Of a DNA stretch of 64,000 bases, positions 1-8,200 are shown piece by piece. Source of the DNA: a virus; IMG/VR virus record IMGVR_UViG_3300037294_000405, positions 91,283 to 155,282 of that record; one strand, 5' to 3'. The first letter of the stretch is position 1. Each line of letters begins with the position of its first letter. Below the pieces are notes generated by a model. It made no database searches. It was not told where the DNA came from and saw only the letters and a program-made list of their open reading frames with translations. The position numbers were made by a program, and so were the translations under genes.

Positions 1-585
1 AAAGATTTAACAAATAATATTTATAAGTTAAATGTTATTAATCAAATATTAAAAAATGGGTTAGAACCCATAATAATAAAAATAGTTGAAGGGTTAGAAG
101 AACAAACCGCTTATGATATTGAAAGTTTATTAATAGATATAATGGGTTTTAGACATAATAAAAGTGGTATTCTAACCAATTTAACTAAAGGTGGGTTAGG
201 TGGTGATACGTTTACTAATAACCCAAATAAAGAAGAAATACGTGAAAAACATAGGTTAAACGCTACTGGTGTTAATAACAATATGTATGGGTTATCTTTA
301 AAAGAACGACCATCACATAAAGCTAAAATAAATGGTAATCATTGGAACTTAGGTAGAAAAGCTAATGATGAAACTTTAAAAAAGATGTCTATTAATAATA
401 CTAGAGAAAATAACCCAAACGCTAAAACTGTTGTTAAAATGAGTGTAAATGGTGAAGAAATTGACACTTACTTAACTACTGTTGAAGCAGCTGAAAAGAA
501 TAATATTAAACATAAGTCTGGAATTAGTAGAGCTTGTAAACAAGGAACCACTGCTGGTGGTTTTAAATGGAAATTTAAAAATTAA
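1..585 (+). CDS. GIY-YIG family homing endonuclease, 3' part
   Basis: The reading frame is open from the first base, so the gene starts outside the window; an internal ATG at 142 is unlikely to be the true start. The visible 195 residues hold the end of a GIY-YIG domain (ILTNLTKGGLGG style turn) followed by DNA-binding modules of the NUMOD3 type (residues near LGRKANDETLKKMS) and NUMOD1 type (the C-terminal TVEAAEKNNIKHKSGISRAC stretch, then GGFKWKFKN). These tails are typical of phage homing endonucleases. It stops 5 bases before the intein/NrdA ORF, placing it between the two halves of a fractured nrdA gene, so it is probably the nuclease that mobilises that arrangement. Confidence 0.85.
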   Translation, partial: KDLTNNIYKLNVINQILKNGLEPIIIKIVEGLEEQTAYDIESLLIDIMGFRHNKSGILTNLTKGGLGGDTFTNNPNKEEIREKHRLNATGVNNNMYGLSLKERPSHKAKINGNHWNLGRKANDETLKKMSINNTRENNPNAKTVVKMSVNGEEIDTYLTTVEAAEKNNIKHKSGISRACKQGTTAGGFKWKFKN

Positions 586-590
586 AATAA

Positions 591-689
591 ATGATAAAAA
601 TAGAAAAATTAAACGAAAAAATACCAGTATACGATATTACTGTTGAGGATAACCATAATTTTTTTGGTAATGATATATTAGTACATAAT
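591..689 (+). other. Split intein C-terminal fragment (IntC) in NrdA
   Basis: Residues 1-33 match intein blocks F and G: VYDITVEDNHNFFGNDILVH followed by the terminal Asn33, with Cys34 as the +1 residue. The fragment starts with its own Met, and a separate endonuclease ORF with its own stop lies directly upstream, so this is a trans-splicing half rather than a contiguous intein. The splice junction is between bases 689 and 690. The partner IntN is not in the window. Confidence 0.88.
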
Positions 690-1745
690 TGTTCGGAAAT
701 TATGGAGACGACCAATGCTGAAACAACAGCTATTTGTACACTTACTAGCATCCCAGTTCAAAAATATATTATAGATGGAGTTTACGACTTCATAGAATTA
801 GGTAAAGTAGCACGTTCAATAACAAAATCATTAAACATAGCTTTAGAGGTTAACGAATATTCAACACCAGAAGGTAGAAAAGGTGGTTTAGAACAAAGAG
901 CATTAGGTATTGGTATACAAGGTTTAGCAGATGTGTTTGCTATATTAAAATTAGCGTTCACTGGTGAAATAGCTAGACAATTAAATAAAGACATATTTGA
1001 AACGATTTATTTTAATGCTTTAAGTGAATCTTGTGCTTTAGCTAAAAAAACTGGGTTAACGTATGATGGTTACGAGGGCTCACCAATTTCTGAAGGCATT
1101 TTCCAATGGCAAATGTGGGGGTTGACTGAAGATAATTTATCTGGTATGCATGATTGGAAAGGGTTAAGAAAAGACATTAAAAAATATGGTGTTAGAAACT
1201 CTTTAGTTACAACATGCCCACCAACAGCTAGTTCAGCTCGTGTAATTGGTTCGAACGAAGCTTTCGAACCGTTCACTTCAAATCTTTATGTTCGAAGAGT
1301 GACTGGTGGTGAATTTGCTATGGTAAACAAACATTTAGTTAAAGATTTAGAGTCGGAAGGTCTATGGAATAGAGAAATTCTTAGTGAATTGATAAAAAAT
1401 AATGGTAGTGTTCAAAACATACCAGTTATTAGTTTAGAGATGAAAGAAAGATATAAAACAGTTTGGGAGATTTCACAAAAAGCGTTAATTGAAATGTCTG
1501 CTGATAGAGCACCATTCATTGACCAATCACAAAGTCTTAATATTTTCTTCAGCACACCTACCGTTGGTAAATTAACGACATCACATAATTTGTCTTGGAA
1601 ATTAGGTCTTAAAACTGGTCAGTATTATTTAAGGAGTGAGTCCGTTGATATGAAAGCTAAACATTTAGCTATTGATATGACAAAACAAAAACAAGTAGAA
1701 AAACCTACCGAAAGTCAATTTGAGTGTGTGGGTTGTTCAAGTTAA
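591..1745 (+). CDS. nrdA: Split-intein C fragment fused to C-terminal half of ribonucleotide reductase large subunit
   Basis: This 384-residue protein begins with a 33-residue intein C-terminal piece, ending in VHN, followed by NrdA from Cys34 onward. The extein begins CSEIMETTNAETTAICTL; in class Ia reductases this is the segment with the thiyl-radical cysteine (E. coli Cys439), the nearby Glu (Glu441) and the redox-active Cys (Cys462). PPTASSARVIGSNEAFEPF near residues 206-226 and the C-terminal CVGC pair (Cys379, Cys382) also fit NrdA. The N-terminal half must lie left of the window. Trans-splicing would be needed to make a full enzyme that reduces ribonucleotides to dNTP precursors. The start at 591 is the only Met before the intein motif. 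Confidence 0.92.
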   Translation: MIKIEKLNEKIPVYDITVEDNHNFFGNDILVHNCSEIMETTNAETTAICTLTSIPVQKYIIDGVYDFIELGKVARSITKSLNIALEVNEYSTPEGRKGGLEQRALGIGIQGLADVFAILKLAFTGEIARQLNKDIFETIYFNALSESCALAKKTGLTYDGYEGSPISEGIFQWQMWGLTEDNLSGMHDWKGLRKDIKKYGVRNSLVTTCPPTASSARVIGSNEAFEPFTSNLYVRRVTGGEFAMVNKHLVKDLESEGLWNREILSELIKNNGSVQNIPVISLEMKERYKTVWEISQKALIEMSADRAPFIDQSQSLNIFFSTPTVGKLTTSHNLSWKLGLKTGQYYLRSESVDMKAKHLAIDMTKQKQVEKPTESQFECVGCSS

Positions 1746-1762
1746 TAAAAGATAAATAAATT

Positions 1763-1789
1763 AAAGGGTCCAATAGGGCCCTTTTTTTA
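1763..1789 (+). terminator. Rho-independent terminator after nrdA
   Basis: An AAAGGG / CCCTTT stem with a GC-rich top, followed by seven T residues, lies 18 bases after the nrdA stop. It separates the nrdA transcript from the baseplate operon. Confidence 0.75.
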
Positions 1790-1824
1790 TTTCCCATATT
1801 TACTTATAAAAATTGTTTAGTATT

Positions 1825-1840
1825 ATATTTATCAAATAAA
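1825..1840 (+). promoter_or_regulatory. Putative late promoter (ATATTTATcAAATAAA)
   Basis: A variant of the recurring ATATTTATAATAAA motif, 8 bases upstream of the endonuclease ATG at 1848 and just after the nrdA terminator. It would drive the endonuclease and the baseplate genes behind it. Confidence 0.5.
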
Positions 1841-1847
1841 CACAATT

Positions 1848-2597
1848 ATGGCAAACGGTAAATACATAAACATAAATTACCCCAATATATACATATATGC
1901 TTTGGTTTCAGAAGAAGACCAAAAAAACATTAAATATATTGGAGTAACTTCTAAAACACCTTCAAATCGATTAAGTAATCATATTTATGAAGCAAAAAAA
2001 ACACCTAATAAAACTGATAAAACAAAATGGATTACATCTGTAAATTATAAGTTAAAACAAATAATTTTAGATATTGTTGATTTTGAAACAGCATATTTTT
2101 GGGAACAATATTGGATATCACAATTTAAAACATGGGGTTTTGTTTTAGTAAATTCAAATAATGGTGGTGGTGGTTTAGGTAAAAGAAGCATTGAATTTTC
2201 AGCTTGGTTAAGTAATAGGAATAAAGGTAATAAATATAATTTAGGTAAAACACATTCTGAAGATACTAAATTAAAAATGAGTAATAAAAAACTTGGTAAA
2301 CCATCACCTAGAAAAGGTATTGAAGTGTTAGAAAAAACCAAAGAAAAACAATCTAAAGCTAAAATAGGTAGTGTTGGTAATGCAACTGGTTTTAAACATA
2401 CAGAAGAAACTAAAAATAAGAAAAGAAAAAAAGTTTTACAAATAAGTATTAATGGTCAAATAATAAATGAATTTACATCAGTATCTGATGTCTCAAATTA
2501 TTTTTCTGTAAATATTTCTACTATATCAAAAAGATTAGATAAAAATAAAGAATATAAAGGTTTTATATTCAAAACTAAAATAGAAAACAATGGCTAA
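1848..2597 (+). CDS. GIY-YIG homing endonuclease fused to the first codons of gp25
   Basis: A 249-residue GIY-YIG nuclease: YIYALVSEED then IKYIGVTSKTPSNRLSNHIY gives the core, with NUMOD3-like repeats (GKTHSEDTKLKMSNKKLGKP, around residues 137-160) and a NUMOD1-like C-terminus. Its first 12 residues, MANGKYININYP, nearly duplicate the start of the next gene (MANGRFININYP), and an 18-base stretch is identical between the two. The stop overlaps the gp25 start by 8 bases. The nuclease therefore seems to have inserted near the gp25 start, taking over the original start codon, with a restored gp25 start at its 3' end. Confidence 0.88.
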   Translation: MANGKYININYPNIYIYALVSEEDQKNIKYIGVTSKTPSNRLSNHIYEAKKTPNKTDKTKWITSVNYKLKQIILDIVDFETAYFWEQYWISQFKTWGFVLVNSNNGGGGLGKRSIEFSAWLSNRNKGNKYNLGKTHSEDTKLKMSNKKLGKPSPRKGIEVLEKTKEKQSKAKIGSVGNATGFKHTEETKNKKRKKVLQISINGQIINEFTSVSDVSNYFSVNISTISKRLDKNKEYKGFIFKTKIENNG

Positions 2598-2976
2598 TGG
2601 TCGCTTTATAAACATAAATTACCCCTTTAAGGATAGTAACAAAGGTTTTTTCTTAGATTTGAATGATGAAGATAGTCAAGCGATAAAAGCCGACCTTCTA
2701 CATATAATATTAACTAGAAAAGGTCAAAGACTTTATAAACCAGACTTTGGTACTGATTTATTAAAATTTATCTTTGAACCACAAGATGGAATGACGTTAA
2801 ATGCCGTTAAAGAAGAAATTAAATCAGTAGTAAAACTTTATTTACCAAAATTACAATTAGATGAAATTTTAGTTGAAGAAGCTACCGAAAGCGAATACGC
2901 TGCTGTGTTCACTTTAAAATATACAATAACAGATGCTGTTTTTACAACATCAGACATAGTAGTAGTAAAACTATAA
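2590..2976 (+). CDS. gp25-like baseplate wedge protein
   Basis: This 128-residue protein fits the GPW/gp25 family of contractile tails: an early hydrophobic GFFLDLNDED stretch, an I..ILTRKGQRLYKPDFGTDL core, FEPQD, then a helical and beta-rich C-terminal half. In T4, gp25 sits at the junction of baseplate wedge and sheath and helps start sheath assembly. The next gene, 7 bases downstream, is gp6-like, which is the expected baseplate neighbour. Its 5' end overlaps the upstream endonuclease and looks like a restored start. Confidence 0.88.
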   Translation: MANGRFININYPFKDSNKGFFLDLNDEDSQAIKADLLHIILTRKGQRLYKPDFGTDLLKFIFEPQDGMTLNAVKEEIKSVVKLYLPKLQLDEILVEEATESEYAAVFTLKYTITDAVFTTSDIVVVKL

Positions 2977-2983
2977 ATAAATT

Positions 2984-4801
2984 ATGGCAAATCAAGGAAT
3001 AAATTATACAGCAAGAAATTTTGCTGATATACGTGCAGAATTAGTCGATATGGTAAGACAATATTACCCAGACATATTTAATGATTTTAATGACGCTAGT
3101 GTTGGTATGATGCTTCTAGAATTAAATGCGGCTGTAGGTGATATGTTATCAGTTAATACTGATAGAATGTTTCAAGAAACACAAATAGATTACGCAAAAG
3201 AAAGAAAATCAGTTTTATCTATGGCTAGAACTTTTGGTTTAAAAATTCCAGGAAAAAGACCTAGTGTTACTATTGTTGATTTTAGTATAACATTACCTGT
3301 ATTAGGTGACACCTTTGATGTTTCTTATGCACCAATTATTACAACTGGTACCCAAGTTTCTGGTGGTGGTAAAATTTTTGAAACAACAAATGACATAGAT
3401 TTCTCAAATCCATTCACTATAGGTGGAGTACCAAATAGATTAATTTTACCAAATTTTGATTCTAATGGTATATTGCTTAACTATACTTTAGTGAAAAGGG
3501 AAATTGTTACAAACGGATATTCAAAAATTTATAAAAGAGTTATCACACAATCTGATGTTAGACCATTTTTAGAAGTTATATTACCAGAAGATAACGTAAT
3601 AAGTATTGAATCTATTATAATGCTTCCTGGTACTAATTTTGTTGGTACACCTAATATTTCTGATTTTGCAAATATAGAAAATAAATGGTTTGAGATGGGT
3701 GCTTTAGCTGAAGACAAAGTGTTTATTTCTGATAATTCAAGAACAACAGATAATGCTGGTGTAAGACCAGGAAAATGGATAACCACTAATAAAAAATTTA
3801 TTAGCGAATACACTGATTTAGGTTTTACTAAAATTATATTTGGTGCTGGTACCCAAGACACTAGTAGTTTATGTGATTTTGATACTAATAAAGAATTAGT
3901 AAATCAAATTGGTGATTTTATAAATAATTTATCTTTAGGTATTGTACCAAATGCAAATACTACGATGTTTATAAGATATAGATTAGGTGGTGGTGCTGAT
4001 AGTAATATAGGTCCAAATGTTTTAAAATCTCTTGGTCTTTTAAATCTAACAATCAATGGACCAAACGAATCAATAAATCAAGCGGTTAGAAGTTCATTAA
4101 AAGTAAATAATTTGTTTCCAGCGTTAGGTGGTAAAGACGTTCCTAGTGTTGAAGAAATTAGGAATATGGTTAAATATAATTTTTCATCACAAAACAGAGC
4201 AGTAACTATTAAAGATTATCAAACTAGAATTGCTCAAATGCCTGGAAATTTTGGGATACCTTTTAGATGTGGGGTAACTGAGGAACAAAATAAAGTTAAA
4301 ATTTATGTTTTAGGTTTAGATTCAGCTGGTAAATTATCAAATAATTCAACTAGTGCTTTAAGAGAAAACATAACAACTTATTTGGCTGATTATAGGATGT
4401 TAAATGATTATGTTCAAGTAGGTAATGGTAGAATAATTAATTTATCTTTTGAGGTGGATTTGTTTATTGATAAAAAAATGCCACAATCACAAATCATTAG
4501 TCAAGTAATTACTGAGGTTAAAAACTATATGGATATTAGTAAATACCAAATGGGTGATAATATTTACATGTCACCATTAGTAGAGGTTATTAATAATGTT
4601 GGAGGCGTTATGAACGTTTTAGATGTTAGAGTTTTTAATAAAGTTAATGGTAACTATAGTTTAAATGAAATATCACAAGAATATTTTGATGTAACAACTA
4701 GACAAATTGATTTAGGTGAAAACTATACTTTATTCGGAGAGTCAAATAGTATGTTCGAAGTTAAAGTGCCAACGTTCGATATTGTTGTTAGAGTTAAATA
4801 A
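2984..4801 (+). CDS. gp6-like baseplate wedge protein (baseplate J family)
   Basis: At 605 residues the protein has the usual length of T4 gp6-type or baseplate J proteins. The N-terminus (ARNFADIRAELVDMVRQYYP, then DASVGMMLLELNAAVGDML) and the C-terminal MSPLVEVINNVGGVMNVLDV block are characteristic. gp6 forms the continuous ring of wedge dimers around the baseplate. It follows gp25 directly in the same operon, which supports the call. Confidence 0.88.
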   Translation: MANQGINYTARNFADIRAELVDMVRQYYPDIFNDFNDASVGMMLLELNAAVGDMLSVNTDRMFQETQIDYAKERKSVLSMARTFGLKIPGKRPSVTIVDFSITLPVLGDTFDVSYAPIITTGTQVSGGGKIFETTNDIDFSNPFTIGGVPNRLILPNFDSNGILLNYTLVKREIVTNGYSKIYKRVITQSDVRPFLEVILPEDNVISIESIIMLPGTNFVGTPNISDFANIENKWFEMGALAEDKVFISDNSRTTDNAGVRPGKWITTNKKFISEYTDLGFTKIIFGAGTQDTSSLCDFDTNKELVNQIGDFINNLSLGIVPNANTTMFIRYRLGGGADSNIGPNVLKSLGLLNLTINGPNESINQAVRSSLKVNNLFPALGGKDVPSVEEIRNMVKYNFSSQNRAVTIKDYQTRIAQMPGNFGIPFRCGVTEEQNKVKIYVLGLDSAGKLSNNSTSALRENITTYLADYRMLNDYVQVGNGRIINLSFEVDLFIDKKMPQSQIISQVITEVKNYMDISKYQMGDNIYMSPLVEVINNVGGVMNVLDVRVFNKVNGNYSLNEISQEYFDVTTRQIDLGENYTLFGESNSMFEVKVPTFDIVVRVK

Positions 4802-4863
4802 TAGGGTTTCCTTATTAGTGTGTTATAACTATATTTGTTAATAACAAAATAAAAACAAATAAA

Positions 4864-5214
4864 ATGGGATGTAATTGTAAAAATACCGATGGGGCTAAAG
4901 AGTATAATGTATTAACACAAAATGAAGGTGTAACTGCAACGATAATAAAATACCTAGCAAAAACCCTAGGTTTTTTAGTTGGTATGTTATTATTACCAAT
5001 TATAATGTTAGCAATAGTGTGGTTTATGTTCGATACAATCGTATTGAATAAAGATATTGATTTAAGACGTGTAATTAATAGATTTGTGAAAGCAAATAAA
5101 TTTTTCACAAAAGACGATAACGATGAATATGATGATGATGATGATGACGATGAATTAACTGAAGAAGATGTAATCATGCTTAACGTAGAAGATATAACAA
5201 ATAAAAGCAAATAA
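4864..5214 (+). CDS. Small single-pass membrane protein with acidic tail
   Basis: A 116-residue protein with a Cys pair at the start (MGCNCK), one strong transmembrane segment at about residues 38-62 (LGFLVGMLLLPIIMLAIVWF), a basic stretch just after it, and a C-terminal run of seven Asp. No family is recognised. It lies between two virion genes and is probably cotranscribed with them, so a virion or infection-stage membrane role is possible. An unrelated tiny gene at the right end of the window also starts MGCxC. Confidence 0.6.
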   Translation: MGCNCKNTDGAKEYNVLTQNEGVTATIIKYLAKTLGFLVGMLLLPIIMLAIVWFMFDTIVLNKDIDLRRVINRFVKANKFFTKDDNDEYDDDDDDDELTEEDVIMLNVEDITNKSK

Positions 5215-5221
5215 TTAAAAT

Positions 5222-8200
5222 ATGCCTAACAACACTGTTAGAATTAGGACTACACCTAATGGTACCGATAAATATTTAAAAGTAAAACTAGACCAAGAGT
5301 TTGACTTTATTGAGGTTCTTTCTCTAAAGATTTCCCAAGAAGAAGCGTATAGAAATTTTTGTTCTGATTACGGTGTGATTACTGGTAGAGTAATAATTAA
5401 CAGTGGTTTTGGTGTCCCAAATGCTAGGGTTAGCGTTTTCATACCTATTGATGGTATTGATATAAATGACCCAAATATTAAAGGGTTATATCCTTATGAG
5501 ATTATCACGGATAAAGATAGTGATGGTATTAGGTATAATGTACTACCTAGAACTTCTGAAACAGATAATAATTGTTTTACACCAATTGGTACATTTCCAA
5601 ATAAAAGAGAAGTATTAGATAATCCAGAAATGTTGGGTGTTTATTGTAAATATTATAAATTTACAACAACAACAAATCATGCTGGTGATTTTATGGTTTT
5701 TGGAGTACCAGTTGGTACATATACTCTACATGTTGATGCAGATATTTCCGACATAGGTATTGCGTCTCAAAGACCTTACGATAGCATTAGTCAAGGAACA
5801 CCGTTGAAATTTTTCGATTCACCAACAAAATTTAAGGGTGATACTAATTTGGATAAATTAATCCAAGTAAAATCATCTAATATTGGCGTAAATGTACAAC
5901 CTTTTTGGGGTGATATTGATGCGTGTGAAATTGGCATAACTAGGGTGGATATTGATTTAAACTACTCAATAAACCCATCTGCAATATTTATGGGTAGTGT
6001 ATTTGGTGACCAAGATAAAAATAGCGTTAATAAAAATTGTCAACCTAGAAAAGATTTAGGTAACCTTTGCGAACAAGTTGCAAATGAAGGCACTATTGAA
6101 ATGATTAGAGAAACACTTGATGGTACTATTGAAAGTTTTGATGTTGAGGGTGGAAGAGTTATTGACGAAAACGGTGCTTGGGCTTATCAAATTCCAATGA
6201 ATTTAGATTATATGGTTACTGATGAATTTGGTGCTTTGATATTATCTGATGACCCAAATAAAGGTATACCAACTAGAGCTAGTGTTCGATTTAAAATTGG
6301 TATGGACCAAACAGGTGGTGAAGGTAGACTTAGAACTAGAGCTAAATACTTAGTTCCAAACAACCCAAATAATCAAAACGAAATTGATTATGAATTTGGT
6401 GAAAAAACTAAAAAAAGTAGTTTTAGGGATTTATATTGGAATAAAATTTATTCAGTGAGTAATTTCATTTCTAGATTCCAACAGATAACACCATTTAATT
6501 CTGGTGGTTCACGCACTAGAAACATGATGGGTATTAAAGATGTTGATGCCTGTGCTGGTGATAAAACACCGTTTCCTTTTAATAGGGTAGGGAGTCAAAC
6601 ATCACCTATTTTTTTTATTATTTGTTTGATTATTAAAATCATAGGTTTTTTGATTTATGTAATGAATGCACTTATTATACCTTTAATTAATTTGGTTTTA
6701 AAAGTTGTAAATCTTTTAATTAAAGCATGGAATTCTTTGATGAAACCTTTATGTGAAGCTAGTAAAAAAACAATATTAGGTGTTAAAATTTTTGGTTTTT
6801 TAGGTTTTACTTGTAAATTAATTATTGACCCAATTAAATACATACCTTGTATTTTTATTAAATGCCCAACAGATGATAATCCATCTACTTTTGCCCCTGG
6901 GTGTAAAAAAGGTGGTTTAGACGGTGGTGAGGCTTTTGATTCTTTAGTTGACCAAGGTAACACACCAAAATACTATGATGGTGATAGTTTTGGTCATGGC
7001 GGTTTTGGTGATTTATGTGGTTTGGATGATTGTATAGCTTTTCAAATGGCGCAAAAATTAAACCTTTTTGAGTTTGATTTTTATAATGATTGGATAAATG
7101 GTTCATTATATACTTTTTTATTAAAATACAAAATTAGACGTAAAAACTCAGAAAAATTCTGCGAATATGATTGCGGTGATTTTAAAAACTCTACAGATAG
7201 TACAACTGTTGATGGAAACAAAAATGGTGTACCAGATAATGATTGTAGGACTAGTCATTTATTAGATACGTGTTTTAAAGGTGATAGCGAGGACCAACAA
7301 TATTCAAGTAGAAATGTTTTACTTAGAGAAGGTTTAATCAAAAAGAAAAACGATGAGTTCTTTTATGCTGCATCAACACATAACGCTAGTTTTAAGTTAT
7401 TCGCTACAGATATTATTAATTTAGGTGCGGTGTTTAATTGCGACTGGCAAGGCGTACCAAAAGTGCAAGAATATTTAATACCTACAACATATAAAATAGC
7501 ACCAGCTATTCAAGAAATTGCAGCGGATAACACAACAGTGTTAACTACTGGGCAATGTGATATTGATGGAAACACACTTGGTTTGTTTTTTAGTATAAAT
7601 TGTTTAGGGTTACATGTAAATACTAGGCAATGTATGAACCTTAGACATTTATGTGAGTTTGGTGTTGAAATTGACGAATATAGGGGTGTTGGTAATGAAA
7701 CAGATGGTGTGATTGGGTTAAGGGACTTAGATGCTGACGATGCTGACAGACCAAAATGGTTTAGAGATGTTTTCTTAGGGTTAAATTCAACAGTTAATTC
7801 ATGGAATTTACAATTACCTTATACCAGTAATTTTAATTTAGGTGATGCTGGTATATATGATTTTACTAGTCCAGTTCAAAATGGACAGGATTATGTTAAT
7901 TTTAGAAATTATTCGATGGGTAACGGGTCTGTTGGTGAAAATAGTTTTGGTCAACCAAAACACTCATATTATTTTTACTTTGGGATACTTCCTGGGAAAA
8001 GTGGGTTAGATGTTATGAACCAAAGATTTTTTACCGCTTGCGCAACAAAAACTGATTTGGAATTTGTGATTCAAACGTCTACAACACCAACTACAACTAA
8101 TACCACAACAAACGGTACGGTAACATTCACCTTTATAGGCGGTGATGCACCATTTACCGCTACAACTAGTGGGCCTAATGGTTATACTAACGTAACAATC

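Noticed and set aside
591-1745. Frameshift explanation for the split nrdA
   Set aside because: The upstream ORF is a complete endonuclease C-terminus with DNA-binding modules, and the downstream ORF starts with a clean intein end; a simple frameshift would not create both.
2969-2992. TATAAATA sequences before 2984 and 9561, like the T4 late promoter
   Set aside because: They overlap stop codons and lie too close to the start codons; the recurring motif in this window has the opposite polarity (ATATTTATAATAAA).
4815-5210. Minus-strand Ser-rich ORF opposite the small membrane protein
   Set aside because: The Ser run is the reverse complement of the Asp (GAT) run; the plus-strand gene has the membrane segment and correct spacing.
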